Of a DNA stretch of 64,000 nt, positions 8,027 to 14,780 are shown in pieces; position 1 is the stretch's first letter, and every line of letters starts with the position of its first letter. The notes beneath the pieces were generated by a model, which was given only the letters and a program-made list of their open reading frames with translations, was not told the origin of the DNA and made no database searches. This DNA comes from WHSW01 sp963759295 (GTDB lineage Bacteria; Actinomycetota; Thermoleophilia; Solirubrobacterales; 70-9): positions 1 to 64,000 of the forward strand of contig CAVWYT010000009.1 of assembly GCA_963759295.1 (NCBI GenBank), written 5' to 3'. The translations under genes were made by a program, and so were the position numbers.

Positions 8027-8231
8027 GTAAGGCCGAGCCATCTCTGAGCAGAGCGATGAGTTGCCCTTCGGGGCCGTTCGTCGTTTCGGCCGCTTCTGTT
8101 GACCAGGGCCAGCGGTTCACCGTCGCACTGCGCTGCGCAAGAACGCCGGGATCATCCGCGCGACCGCCGGAACATCGCCTCCATCCCCTCCATCGTCACT
8201 GCGTGCACCAAGAACGCTCGTCAGCCCGGCT

Positions 8232-8341
8232 TTGTACCGAGCTTGTACCGCCGTGTCGGAGCCTTCTCGCTGTCAACCGGCACCGAGCCTCGCCTCATCG
8301 GGAGGCCAGGCCCGAGGCCCCGGCACGAAGGAGGCCCAGAA
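8232..8341 (+). promoter_or_regulatory. Repeated upstream cassette, copy C
   Basis: GTACCG boxes at 8234 and 8245 (11-bp period), then CGTGTCGGAGCCTTCTCGC, TGTCAACCGGCACCG, the GCCTC/GAGGC mini-hairpin and AAGGAGG before ATG 8342. This copy drives the only intact gene (the cupin) with the full-length cassette and an MRA start. The 205 bases between 8027 and 8231 hold no gene that I can support. Confidence 0.55.
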
Positions 8342-8839
8342 ATGAGGGCACTCACCACAACCACCAAGCGCATCATCATCGTCGGGCTCGCGGCGTTCGG
8401 CCTCATGGCTGGCGTCGCGGTGGCCACGACGGGAGTTGGCGTCTCTTCGACGCCGCTCGTCCGCGGCACGATCGCCGAGCCGTTCAAAGTGGAAACCGAC
8501 GGTCTCGTCGAGCTGAAGACGAAGCGCCCGATCGACGTCGTCGATCAGACGCTCACGATCCAGCCCGGCGGCCACACCGGCTGGCACAGCCATCCAGGAC
8601 CCGCGCTAGCCACCATCAAGTCGGGGACGCTCACGCTCTACGACGGAGACGATCCGAACTGTTCGCCGCACGTGTACAACGCGGGTTCGACGTTCGTCGA
8701 CAAGGGCGGCGGCCACGCCCACATCGCCAGAAACGAGAGCACGACGACGCCCGTCGAAGTATCGGTGACGTACCTGCTGCCGGTCGGCGCCGGGCCGCGC
8801 ACCGACGTCACGCCGGCGCCAGGCAACTGCCCCTTCTGA
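8342..8839 (+). CDS. Secreted cupin-domain protein
   Basis: This is 165 residues. MRALTTTTKRIIIVGLAAFG begins a signal peptide or N-terminal anchor (to about residue 30). A single cupin barrel covers about 65-150: the first metal motif is GGHTGWHSHPG (His82, His84) and the second is GGGHAHIAR (His125, His127). A conserved Pro/Gly turn ATIKSGTLTLYDG lies between them. The residues fit a mononuclear metal site, so it could be an extracytoplasmic dioxygenase-like or binding protein, but the substrate cannot be read. It is intact, has its own cassette upstream and a strong terminator 48 bp downstream, so it is a monocistronic unit. Confidence 0.8.
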   Translation: MRALTTTTKRIIIVGLAAFGLMAGVAVATTGVGVSSTPLVRGTIAEPFKVETDGLVELKTKRPIDVVDQTLTIQPGGHTGWHSHPGPALATIKSGTLTLYDGDDPNCSPHVYNAGSTFVDKGGGHAHIARNESTTTPVEVSVTYLLPVGAGPRTDVTPAPGNCPF

Positions 8840-8886
8840 TGCTGCGCCGGTCGCCCGCACCAGCTGCGGCCGGCCGACTCAGTAAT

Positions 8887-8920
8887 GAGGCGGGAGCGGG
8901 ATCCAACCCGCTCCCGCCTC
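8887..8920 (+). terminator. Strong hairpin after the cupin gene
   Basis: GAGGCGGGAGCGGG (8887-8900) and CCCGCTCCCGCCTC (8907-8920) form a perfect 14-bp stem with loop ATCCAA. It starts 48 bp after the cupin stop codon. There is no U-tract, which is common for terminators in very GC-rich actinobacteria. Confidence 0.65.
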
Positions 8921-8978
8921 CGGGGTCATCTCGCAAGTGTCGACGACCGCTCGGCTTCCGGGAAGGGCGCTAACGAGT

Positions 8979-9013
8979 GCGGGCGCTCCGGCCGGAATGA
9001 CCAGGGCGTCCGC
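8979..9013 (+). repeat. Repeated imperfect hairpin (second copy of the 5768 element)
   Basis: The segment from GCGGGCGCTCCGG (8979-8991) through CCGGAATGA to CCAGGGCGTCCGC (9001-9013) aligns with the hairpin at 5768-5803 over its full length, including the loop. Several stem positions differ without full compensation, so the stem here is weaker. It lies between the cupin terminator and cassette D. Confidence 0.4.
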
Positions 9014-9089
9014 CTTTAACCATGAAGCGGCGTTGGCGCATGACAACCGCGACCGCATCTGGCGGTGTTTTCGCGCAGCGCCGTGCACG

Positions 9090-9197
9090 ATGTACCGAGC
9101 GTGTACCGCCGTGTTGGAGCCTCCTGGCTGTCAGCGGCACCGCGCCCCGCCTCAACGGGAGGCCAGGCCCGAGGCCATGCCACAAGGAGGTCCCAGA
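9090..9197 (+). promoter_or_regulatory. Repeated upstream cassette, copy D
   Basis: GTACCG boxes at 9092 and 9103 (11-bp period), then CCGTGTTGGAGCCTCCTGGC, the AACGGGAGGC segment, and AAGGAGG before an ATG at 9198. That ATG opens MRANTITTQA but is out of frame with the protein body. The gene is instead read from ATG 9251, which has its own GGAGGG ribosome site. Confidence 0.55.
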
Positions 9198-9250
9198 ATG
9201 CGGGCGAACACGATCACCACCCAGGCACGGGTTGGAGGGGAGGGCGCACG

Positions 9251-10213
9251 ATGCGCACGGTCGTTCCCGGCGGCATCCTCGCGCTGAGCCTCGCCGTCGT
9301 GCTGTTGGCCGCCACCGCGAGCACCGCGAGCGCGGAGGTGGCCCTTGACACGTGGAACTGCCCACCCCCATCGACGCCGCCGACCACTGCCGAGCAGATC
9401 CCCCAGGGCTGCCTTGGTTACGACGTAGACAGCTTCAGCTTCGGCTACCACCGGCTCGGAACGAGCGCGTCGCAGCGCTTTGCGCTGGGGGGCAGCGACT
9501 ACACCTTTACCCCCAGCATCAGCGTCTCCGGCGAGTACGCCCAGACCAATAACTGCCCACCGACGCTGTCGGCTGGTGCCTTCCCGCAGATCCAGGGCTG
9601 CCTGATCACGGTCACCTTTACCCCGACCGGCAAGGGCCCCAGCCGCGGCACCCTGAGCACCGGACCCGGAGGGCCCGAGGTGGCGCTCGAAGGCGGCGGG
9701 TACCTCGGCAGATCGGTCCACGATCCAAGAGGCGACGCAGAGTGCGAGCGCGGGCGCGAGGGCTACGGGCCTAAGCCTTGCTTGGACTCGACCATGCGCA
9801 GCGCCGACATCGTCAGGGTGACGGCGGGCCACGAGGACACGCGGCTGAGGTACACGATCCGCGTCGTCGGCAAGTTCCAATCCGGCTTCCTCGTCTTCAA
9901 CACCGATTCGGACGAATACTGCGAGTGGTCGCTCGGTCTAGAGCGAGAGAAGCGCAAAGTCGAGTTCCCCAAGCTCGGGGAGTGCGCCCGCCAGGGGGCG
10001 GCCGACGACGGCCTCGCGGGGCGGGGCGGTCGCGCGAAGATTGAGTTCCACCGCCACTCGGTCGAGGTCCTCTTCCGCGAGAGTCAGATCGGAAACCCCG
10101 ACGGCTCCGGCTGGCAAGCCGGAGCGTCGGCTTTGGGCCCCCCGGACCGAGGCCTAGCCTACGATTACGTTCCTGACGACTTTGGCGGCTATATCCGACA
10201 CGAGTTGGGGTGA
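9251..10213 (+). CDS. Secreted choice-of-anchor D-type protein
   Basis: This is 320 residues. The signal peptide is MRTVVPGGILALSLAVVLLA, ending ASA at about 29. Residues about 45-150 form an ASPM/SPD-2/Hydin-like beta-sandwich (FSFGYHRLGTSASQRFALGG, SGEYAQTNNCPPTLS, CLITVTFTPTGKGPSRGTL). Residues 160-320 are an unrecognised extension with ADIVRVTAGHEDTRLRYTI and several charged stretches. The original start at ATG 9198 (MRANTITTQA) is out of frame. ATG 9251 has GGAGGG with 6 nt spacing and looks like a functional replacement. It is paralogous to the broken gene at 4797, with a different C-terminal half. It is probably exported; function unknown. Confidence 0.7.
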   Translation: MRTVVPGGILALSLAVVLLAATASTASAEVALDTWNCPPPSTPPTTAEQIPQGCLGYDVDSFSFGYHRLGTSASQRFALGGSDYTFTPSISVSGEYAQTNNCPPTLSAGAFPQIQGCLITVTFTPTGKGPSRGTLSTGPGGPEVALEGGGYLGRSVHDPRGDAECERGREGYGPKPCLDSTMRSADIVRVTAGHEDTRLRYTIRVVGKFQSGFLVFNTDSDEYCEWSLGLEREKRKVEFPKLGECARQGAADDGLAGRGGRAKIEFHRHSVEVLFRESQIGNPDGSGWQAGASALGPPDRGLAYDYVPDDFGGYIRHELG

Positions 10214-10267
10214 GAGCGCCGCTGGCGCGGACGCGCGCATGCAGTCCCCGCCCAGCCGCCAGCACGG

Positions 10268-10666
10268 TTGGGGAAGGTCGACCCGACCCACATCGCCGAG
10301 GCGATCGCCGGCAAGCGGCCGCTCAGGAAGCTGTTCACGAAGGAACAGCGCGCGTTCTTCGCCGAGCACGCCCCTGAGGGAATGGAGCTCGACGAGCTGT
10401 CGGTGATGGGTCCGATCTTCGTCCTCAAGCTGAAGACGAATCCTGAGGGATTCCCGACCGCAAAGCTCGTCAGCGAGGCCTGGCTGTACCCGGACGGGAC
10501 CCGGATCCTGGAGCTCTCCACCAAGTGCCCCCCGGCCGAGATGTTCGACGTCGCGGTGCGGGCGCGGGCCCACCTCGCCGGGCTCGGGGTCAACCTCTCC
10601 GGGGAGCAGCAGACCAAGACCAAGACCGCGCTCGAGTTCTTCTCGCGGCAAGCCTCTGATCACTGA
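10268..10666 (+). CDS. C-terminal part of a CYTH-like/adenylate-cyclase-annotated protein
   Basis: This is 132 residues from a TTG at 10268, without a clear ribosome site. Conserved features are RKLFTKEQRAFFAEHAPEG, LDELSVMGPIFVLKLK, a SEAWLYPDGTRILELSTKC strand pair and SGEQQTKTKTALEFFS. I know this pattern from the C-terminal half of actinobacterial proteins annotated as CYTH-domain or adenylate-cyclase-like, in which an N-terminal half precedes RKLF. That half is absent here, so this is probably a truncated gene. The stop overlaps the likely start region of the MFS gene, so they may be cotranscribed. Confidence 0.45.
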   Translation: MGKVDPTHIAEAIAGKRPLRKLFTKEQRAFFAEHAPEGMELDELSVMGPIFVLKLKTNPEGFPTAKLVSEAWLYPDGTRILELSTKCPPAEMFDVAVRARAHLAGLGVNLSGEQQTKTKTALEFFSRQASDH

Positions 10667-10703
10667 GCCAACCGCAAGCCGGCGCGACGCCGTTCTGCTG
10701 GCG

Positions 10704-12227
10704 ATGGCGATGTTCGTCCTCGTCGTCGACACGTCGCTGATGAACGTCTCGATCTCCAAGGTGGTCGAGGACCTCGACACGACCGTCAGCGGGGTGCAGG
10801 GCGCGATCGCGCTCGAGGCGCTCGTCTCGGCGGCGTTCATCCTGATCGGGAGCAAGATCGGTGACCTGTTCGGGCGCAAGCGGGCCTTCGTCCTCGGTCT
10901 GCTCGGCTACGCACTGGGCGCCCTGGCGATGACGTTCGCTTCGGGCCTGACGGCGATCATCGTGTTCTGGGCGGTCATCGGCGGGCTCGGCGCCTCGTTG
11001 TTGCTGCCCGCGATGCAGTCGCTGATCCACGGCAACTTCGAGGGTCCGGCGCAGAGGCAGGCCTACGCCCTGGTCGGCGCCGCGGCGGCGATCGCCGCCG
11101 CCGTCGGGCCGCTGATCGGTGGCTTTCTGACCACCTTCTTGTCGTGGCGGGTCGGGTTCGCCCTCGAGGTCGTCGTGATCGCGGTCGTCCTGGTCGGCCT
11201 CCGGCACATCAAGGACGTGCCCTACACCGGCCCGCGCGAGGTCGACGTCGTCGGCGCGGTGCTGTCAGCCGTCGGCATGGGCGGCCTGGTGGTCGGCATT
11301 CTCGTCTGGCAGGAGGGCGGCGAATACGTCGGCGTCCTGATCGCGGTCGGCGCGGTCGCGCTCGGGTCGCTGGCCCGCTGGCTGGTGCGGCGCAAGCGCG
11401 AGGGCAAGGCGACGCTGCTCGATCCCGACCTCTTCAAGCACGACCTCTTCAAGCTCGGCATCTCATCGCAGATGCTCCAGAACATCGCGCTCGGCGGGGC
11501 GATGATCGCCCTGCCGATCTACCTGCAGATGGTCCAGGAGTACAACGCGATGGAGACCGGCCTGACACTCGCGCCGCTGTCGCTGACGATGTTCGGGGCC
11601 GCGCTCCTGGCCGGCAAGCGGGCCGGCAGGCGACGCCCGGCCGCCATCATCCGCGCAGGGTCGGGGCTGCTGACCGTCGGCATGGTGGCGCTGATCCCGA
11701 TCGTGCCGCGGGCGGACTCCGGCTGGGCCCTCGTCGTCCCGCTGATCATCGCCGGTGCCGGACTGGGCCTGCTGGTCTCCCAGCTCAACAACTACACCCT
11801 GTCCCCGATCTCCGACGAGCGGGTCAGCGAGGCGGCCGGCGTCAACTCCGCCGCCGGGTCCTTCGGGCTCTCGTTCGGCCTCGCCTTTGCCGGGGCGATC
11901 ATGCTCGCGACGCTGTCGATCGCGTTCACCAAGGCGTCAGAGGACAGCACCGTGCTGCCGGCCGCCGCCCAGGAGCAGGTCGCCGAGGCGCTCGAGGACG
12001 ACGCGGAGGTGATGAGCAACACCGCGCTGGAGGAGCAGCTCGCCGGTCAGCCGCCGGAGATCCAGGACGAGATCATCCGCATCAACACCGACGTGCGCCC
12101 GCTGGCCCTGCAGGTCGCGCTGCTCGTCCCGATCCTCGCCGGCCTGCTCGGGCTGCTGAACGGGTTCCGCATGATGCGCCGACCCGACCCGGTCGCGTCG
12201 GAGGGCGCGGAGATGGCCCTGGGATAG
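10704..12227 (+). CDS. MFS transporter, DHA2 (EmrB/QacA) family
   Basis: This is 507 residues with about 14 membrane helices, as expected for the DHA2 drug:proton antiporters. Motif C of this family is represented by GAAAAIAAAVGPLIGGFLTT and motif A by GDLFGRKRAF. A motif D1-like VLVVDTSLMNVS sits in helix 1. The reading frame is open upstream of ATG 10704 (LITEPTASRRDAVLLAMAM from CTG 10656), so the true start may be a non-ATG codon overlapping the preceding gene. It acts in the cytoplasmic membrane as a proton-coupled exporter; the substrate is unknown. The C-terminal 60 residues (EQVAEALEDDAEV region) form an extracytoplasmic loop before the last helix. Confidence 0.85.
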   Translation: MAMFVLVVDTSLMNVSISKVVEDLDTTVSGVQGAIALEALVSAAFILIGSKIGDLFGRKRAFVLGLLGYALGALAMTFASGLTAIIVFWAVIGGLGASLLLPAMQSLIHGNFEGPAQRQAYALVGAAAAIAAAVGPLIGGFLTTFLSWRVGFALEVVVIAVVLVGLRHIKDVPYTGPREVDVVGAVLSAVGMGGLVVGILVWQEGGEYVGVLIAVGAVALGSLARWLVRRKREGKATLLDPDLFKHDLFKLGISSQMLQNIALGGAMIALPIYLQMVQEYNAMETGLTLAPLSLTMFGAALLAGKRAGRRRPAAIIRAGSGLLTVGMVALIPIVPRADSGWALVVPLIIAGAGLGLLVSQLNNYTLSPISDERVSEAAGVNSAAGSFGLSFGLAFAGAIMLATLSIAFTKASEDSTVLPAAAQEQVAEALEDDAEVMSNTALEEQLAGQPPEIQDEIIRINTDVRPLALQVALLVPILAGLLGLLNGFRMMRRPDPVASEGAEMALG

Positions 12228-12544
12228 CGGTCGCTGGTTCGAATCCACGCAGCGCTGGCACGGGCGCCTGATCGATTCCACACGAGAGGGTGGTCCATCG
12301 CCGCAAGCTGTGAGAGCTCGCGTGCATCCGGACTATGGGCTTGGGTCACGTGTCGGCGAGTCACTATAAGCGTGACGCAGCGTGCGCCGACAGGCCGGCG
12401 ACCTAACGAACCCGCCCTGGAGCTTCGAGGACCTACTCGATGCCTTGGAGCGAGCCGCGTGTAAGGCTTCGCTCACGCTCTGAGGGGCGCGAGCGACTAA
12501 GGCGTGTGACGGAGCACAAACGTGGCTACTCCGCATGGAATGCG
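12228..12544 (+). other. Intergenic stretch between MFS and Sap-like genes
   Basis: No intact gene is visible. GCTGGTTCGAATCCA at 12236-12250 resembles a tRNA T arm, but the stem is mismatched and no acceptor follows. From about 12384 one plus-strand frame reads RRQAGDLTNPPWSFEDLLD, then ALERAACKASLTL and a stop at about 12482. That has protein-like composition but no start, and may be the tail of a lost gene. Confidence 0.3.
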
Positions 12545-13209
12545 CTACGTCAGGAGATCGAGCGAGCCTCTGATCGTGAAGTAGGCGCCGACAACGCTGA
12601 AGACGAGGATCAGGATGGCGCGCTCATGGCTCACCATCCAAGCTGAGACTCGTCCGATCGCGGCGCGGACCGCCTCTGGGCGGCGGATGCTTGCGACGAG
12701 AGCGCAGAATGGGATCGTCAGCCAGATCGCATCGAAGATGAGCACCGCGAGGAGTCCCTCGACCAAAGGCGGGTCGCCGCGTGCGATCGCGTTCAGGCCG
12801 AAGGAGATACAGCAGCCCGGGGAGATGGGGTAGCGACGCCGGCCGCGGCCGCTGCGCGCAGCGTCGGGTTGTGCAGCTCTCCGCTTACGCGTGAGTCGCC
12901 CATTGGATGTTCGCTTCGGGTGCCACCTCGTATACGGCCGGTGGCGATGCCTGCCGCGAAGCCCAGCGCCGCGCCTCCGCCGACGAGCTCGATCACCGCG
13001 TTCACCGTCGACGACCCGGTCTCCAGTCGGACCCCGTGCAGGATGAGCACCACGATCGCGCCGGCGATCGCACTCGAGACCAGGCCGGCGATCGTGTATG
13101 CCGCCAGCGGCCGCGGGGGCGTCGACGACGAGAGCAGGGCATAGACCGAAGCCAGAGCGGTGGGGCGGACTGCGCAAATCACCGCCAGAGCAAGCACATC
13201 TAGGCTCAC
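12545..13209 (-). pseudogene. GAP/Sap-like (LysE-type) six-helix membrane protein, one frameshift
   Basis: ATG at 13209 begins MSLDVLALAVICAVRPTALA, a first helix with the early Pro typical of the GAP/Sap (sulfolipid-1-addressing protein) and LysE-type families. Helices continue through VSSAIAGAIVVLILHG and AVIELVGGGAALGFAAGIA. The second half (ISPGCCISFGLNAIARGDPP, LLAVLIFDAIWLTIPFCALV, ILILVFSVVGAYFTI) is in another frame. Adding one base to the GGGG run at 12827-12830 joins the halves as ATPISPGCC, giving about 221 residues. It is predicted to be an inner-membrane exporter of unknown substrate. The shift may be an indel error. Confidence 0.65.
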
Positions 13210-13425
13210 GACTCGCGAGCCTAGCTCCGTCCGCAGATTCGACCGCTCCGCTGGCCGGGTCTCCGACTGCGCACTGAGAGGCCTGCCCTCGAAACACCGC
13301 TTAGGACTGCCATGAAGGAGGGCCCTCGGGAAGCCGCCCCCGGCCTCGGCGTGTGCGCAATGAATACGATGCCCCCGAGCCCACGACTAGAGTGAAAGTG
13401 GGGCTACGAAGGGGAGGTCCTTGGC

Positions 13426-13809
13426 ATGCGAGGACATCGCTGGCACGGAACCGCTGGACTGACGGCGCTGTTCGTTTGCGCCCTGATCGCTGCCGGATGC
13501 GGCGACGACGACGAAACGACTACTACGACGTCGGGAGGGGGCAGCGCCGAGCAGAACATCGACGCGGCAGTGAAGTCCTGCAACGATGAAGCCCAGCAAC
13601 TCGGGGGCGCGGCGGGTACGGCGTTAGGAAGCGCGTGCACCTCCGTCGGCAACACGGCCAAGCAGGCTCTTAGCAGCGGCAGCTCGGATGTGAGACAAGC
13701 CCTCTCGCAGGCCGAGAGCTCATGCAAGAGCGCGGTCAGCACGCTTCCGTCGGGCCAGGCTCAGGACTCGCTCTCAAAGCTCTGCGACGCAATCTCAAGC
13801 GCGGAATAG
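13426..13809 (+). CDS. Small lipoprotein, function unknown
   Basis: This is 127 residues. The N-terminus MRGHRWHGTAGLTALFVCAL ends in the lipobox LIAAGC (Cys25), after which comes the acidic/Thr linker GDDDETTTTTSGGGS. The remainder is Ala/Ser-rich with evenly spaced cysteines (VKSCND, GSACTS, ESSCKS, KLCDAI), four in the mature domain. They could form two disulfides in a small helical bundle. ATG 13426 has GGGAGG 9 nt upstream. It is anchored to the outer face of the membrane. Comparable short Cys-containing lipoproteins are frequent in this phylum. I do not recognise a named family. Confidence 0.75.
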   Translation: MRGHRWHGTAGLTALFVCALIAAGCGDDDETTTTTSGGGSAEQNIDAAVKSCNDEAQQLGGAAGTALGSACTSVGNTAKQALSSGSSDVRQALSQAESSCKSAVSTLPSGQAQDSLSKLCDAISSAE

Positions 13810-14181
13810 CGGCCCAGCATCCCGATCTGACGCGGGTCGCAGTTCGCTGCTATCTCCTTGCTTGCGCTCGAGACGCCTAGTCCGCGCTTGTTAGGAACAT
13901 GGCGCCATCGATGGAAGCGACACCTTCGGCTGTTAGGTTGATCGGAATGGCCTCTCCAGGGGATCGACACCGAGGAGATCGTTTGCACCATGCACCGGCG
14001 GCCGGCGCCGACCGTCTCGGCGACGGCCGCGCTGTCGCATCGGCTGTGAGGAGGGCGCGCATCGCTCTGAGAGCACACGCCGGCAGCCTGTTGCCCCAGG
14101 CGTTGCCCCGCGGAGCGATTTCGACAGGCGGCGCAGTCTTTGGCCGAAAGAAAACCCTGCATTAGCGGGGCTTTCACCTGA
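13810..14181 (+). other. Region between lipoprotein gene and tRNA, no supported gene
   Basis: I see no convincing coding sequence, terminator hairpin or tRNA 3'-end duplicate here. Short open frames exist on both strands but have no ribosome sites and their composition looks random. The tRNA 3' end lies at 14182, so this is where an element integrated into that tRNA would begin, but I found no direct repeat to support one. Confidence 0.4.
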
Positions 14182-14255
14182 TGCCGGAGGAGGGACTCGA
14201 ACCCCCGACACGCGGATTATGATTCCGCTGCTCTAACCAGCTGAGCTACTCCGGC
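14182..14255 (-). tRNA. tRNA-Met (anticodon CAT)
   Basis: This is a complete 74-nt cloverleaf on the minus strand. The acceptor GCCGGAG (14255-14249) pairs with CTCCGGC (14189-14183), discriminator A at 14182. The D arm is AGCTCAGCTGGTTAGAGCA, the anticodon stem GCGGA/TCCGC with loop ATCATAA (anticodon CAT), and the T arm GGGGG-TTCGAGT-CCCTC. CCA is not encoded. It lacks initiator features and resembles elongator tRNA-Met; a CAT-anticodon tRNA-Ile2 cannot be fully excluded. Confidence 0.95.
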
Positions 14256-14312
14256 GGGGCGGATAATCGTAGCGGCGGTCGGGCGCCGTGATGCGCTGCG
14301 CCGGCGTCGGTG

Positions 14313-14711
14313 ATGCGAGATAGTCACGCCGTGACGGGCATCTGGCAGTGGGTCCTCTACCTGCACCTGGTGGCGATGGCGTTCTTCCTCGGCGGCCAGC
14401 TGATGCTCGCCGCGACAGTGGTCCCGGTCGAGCGGGCGAACCCCGATCCAGAGCGGATGCGCGGGATCGCCCGACGCTTTGGCTATGGCTCGCTGATCGC
14501 GCTCGCGGTCCTGCTTGCGACCGGGATCGCGATGGCCTCGCATCTGAACATGTGGGACAACTCGACGCTGCAGACCAAGCTCGGGCTGGTCGCGCTCGTC
14601 CTCGTGCTCACCGGGGTGCACCTGAAGCTGCCCCGAGCGCACGTCCTCCAGGCGGCGATCTTCCTCACCACGCTGGCGATCGTCTGGCTCGGGCTCGACC
14701 TCGCGACCTGA
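14313..14711 (+). CDS. CopD/DUF2269-like four-helix membrane protein
   Basis: This is 132 residues with four membrane helices: WVLYLHLVAMAFFLGGQLML, GYGSLIALAVLLATGIAMAS, TKLGLVALVLVLTGVHLKLP and LQAAIFLTTLAIVWLGLDLA. The early His in helix 1 (YLHLVAMAFFLGG) and the RRFGY motif between helices 1 and 2 match small CopD-like/DUF2269-type membrane proteins, some of which bind haem. The function here is unknown. ATG 14313 or GTG 14331 could be the start; the upstream GTG at 14310 is also in frame. It is convergent with the histidine kinase gene and divergent from the tRNA. Confidence 0.6.
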   Translation: MRDSHAVTGIWQWVLYLHLVAMAFFLGGQLMLAATVVPVERANPDPERMRGIARRFGYGSLIALAVLLATGIAMASHLNMWDNSTLQTKLGLVALVLVLTGVHLKLPRAHVLQAAIFLTTLAIVWLGLDLAT

Positions 14712-14780
14712 GTTCGGGCGATTCCCACACACATGCGACGACGCTTGCGGGGCCGCGCGAGAGCGCGACCTCGTCGACGT

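Noticed and set aside
12236..12250. tRNA T-arm-like sequence (GCTGGTTCGAATCCA) after the MFS gene
   Set aside because: The stem has two mismatches, there is no acceptor stem, and the 11-base core is universal in tRNAs. It does not match the remnant at 63-100 in orientation or flanks.
13810..14255. Attachment site at the 3' end of the CAT-anticodon tRNA
   Set aside because: I found no repeat of the tRNA 3' end in the window and no integrase gene, so an element bounded here is not supported.
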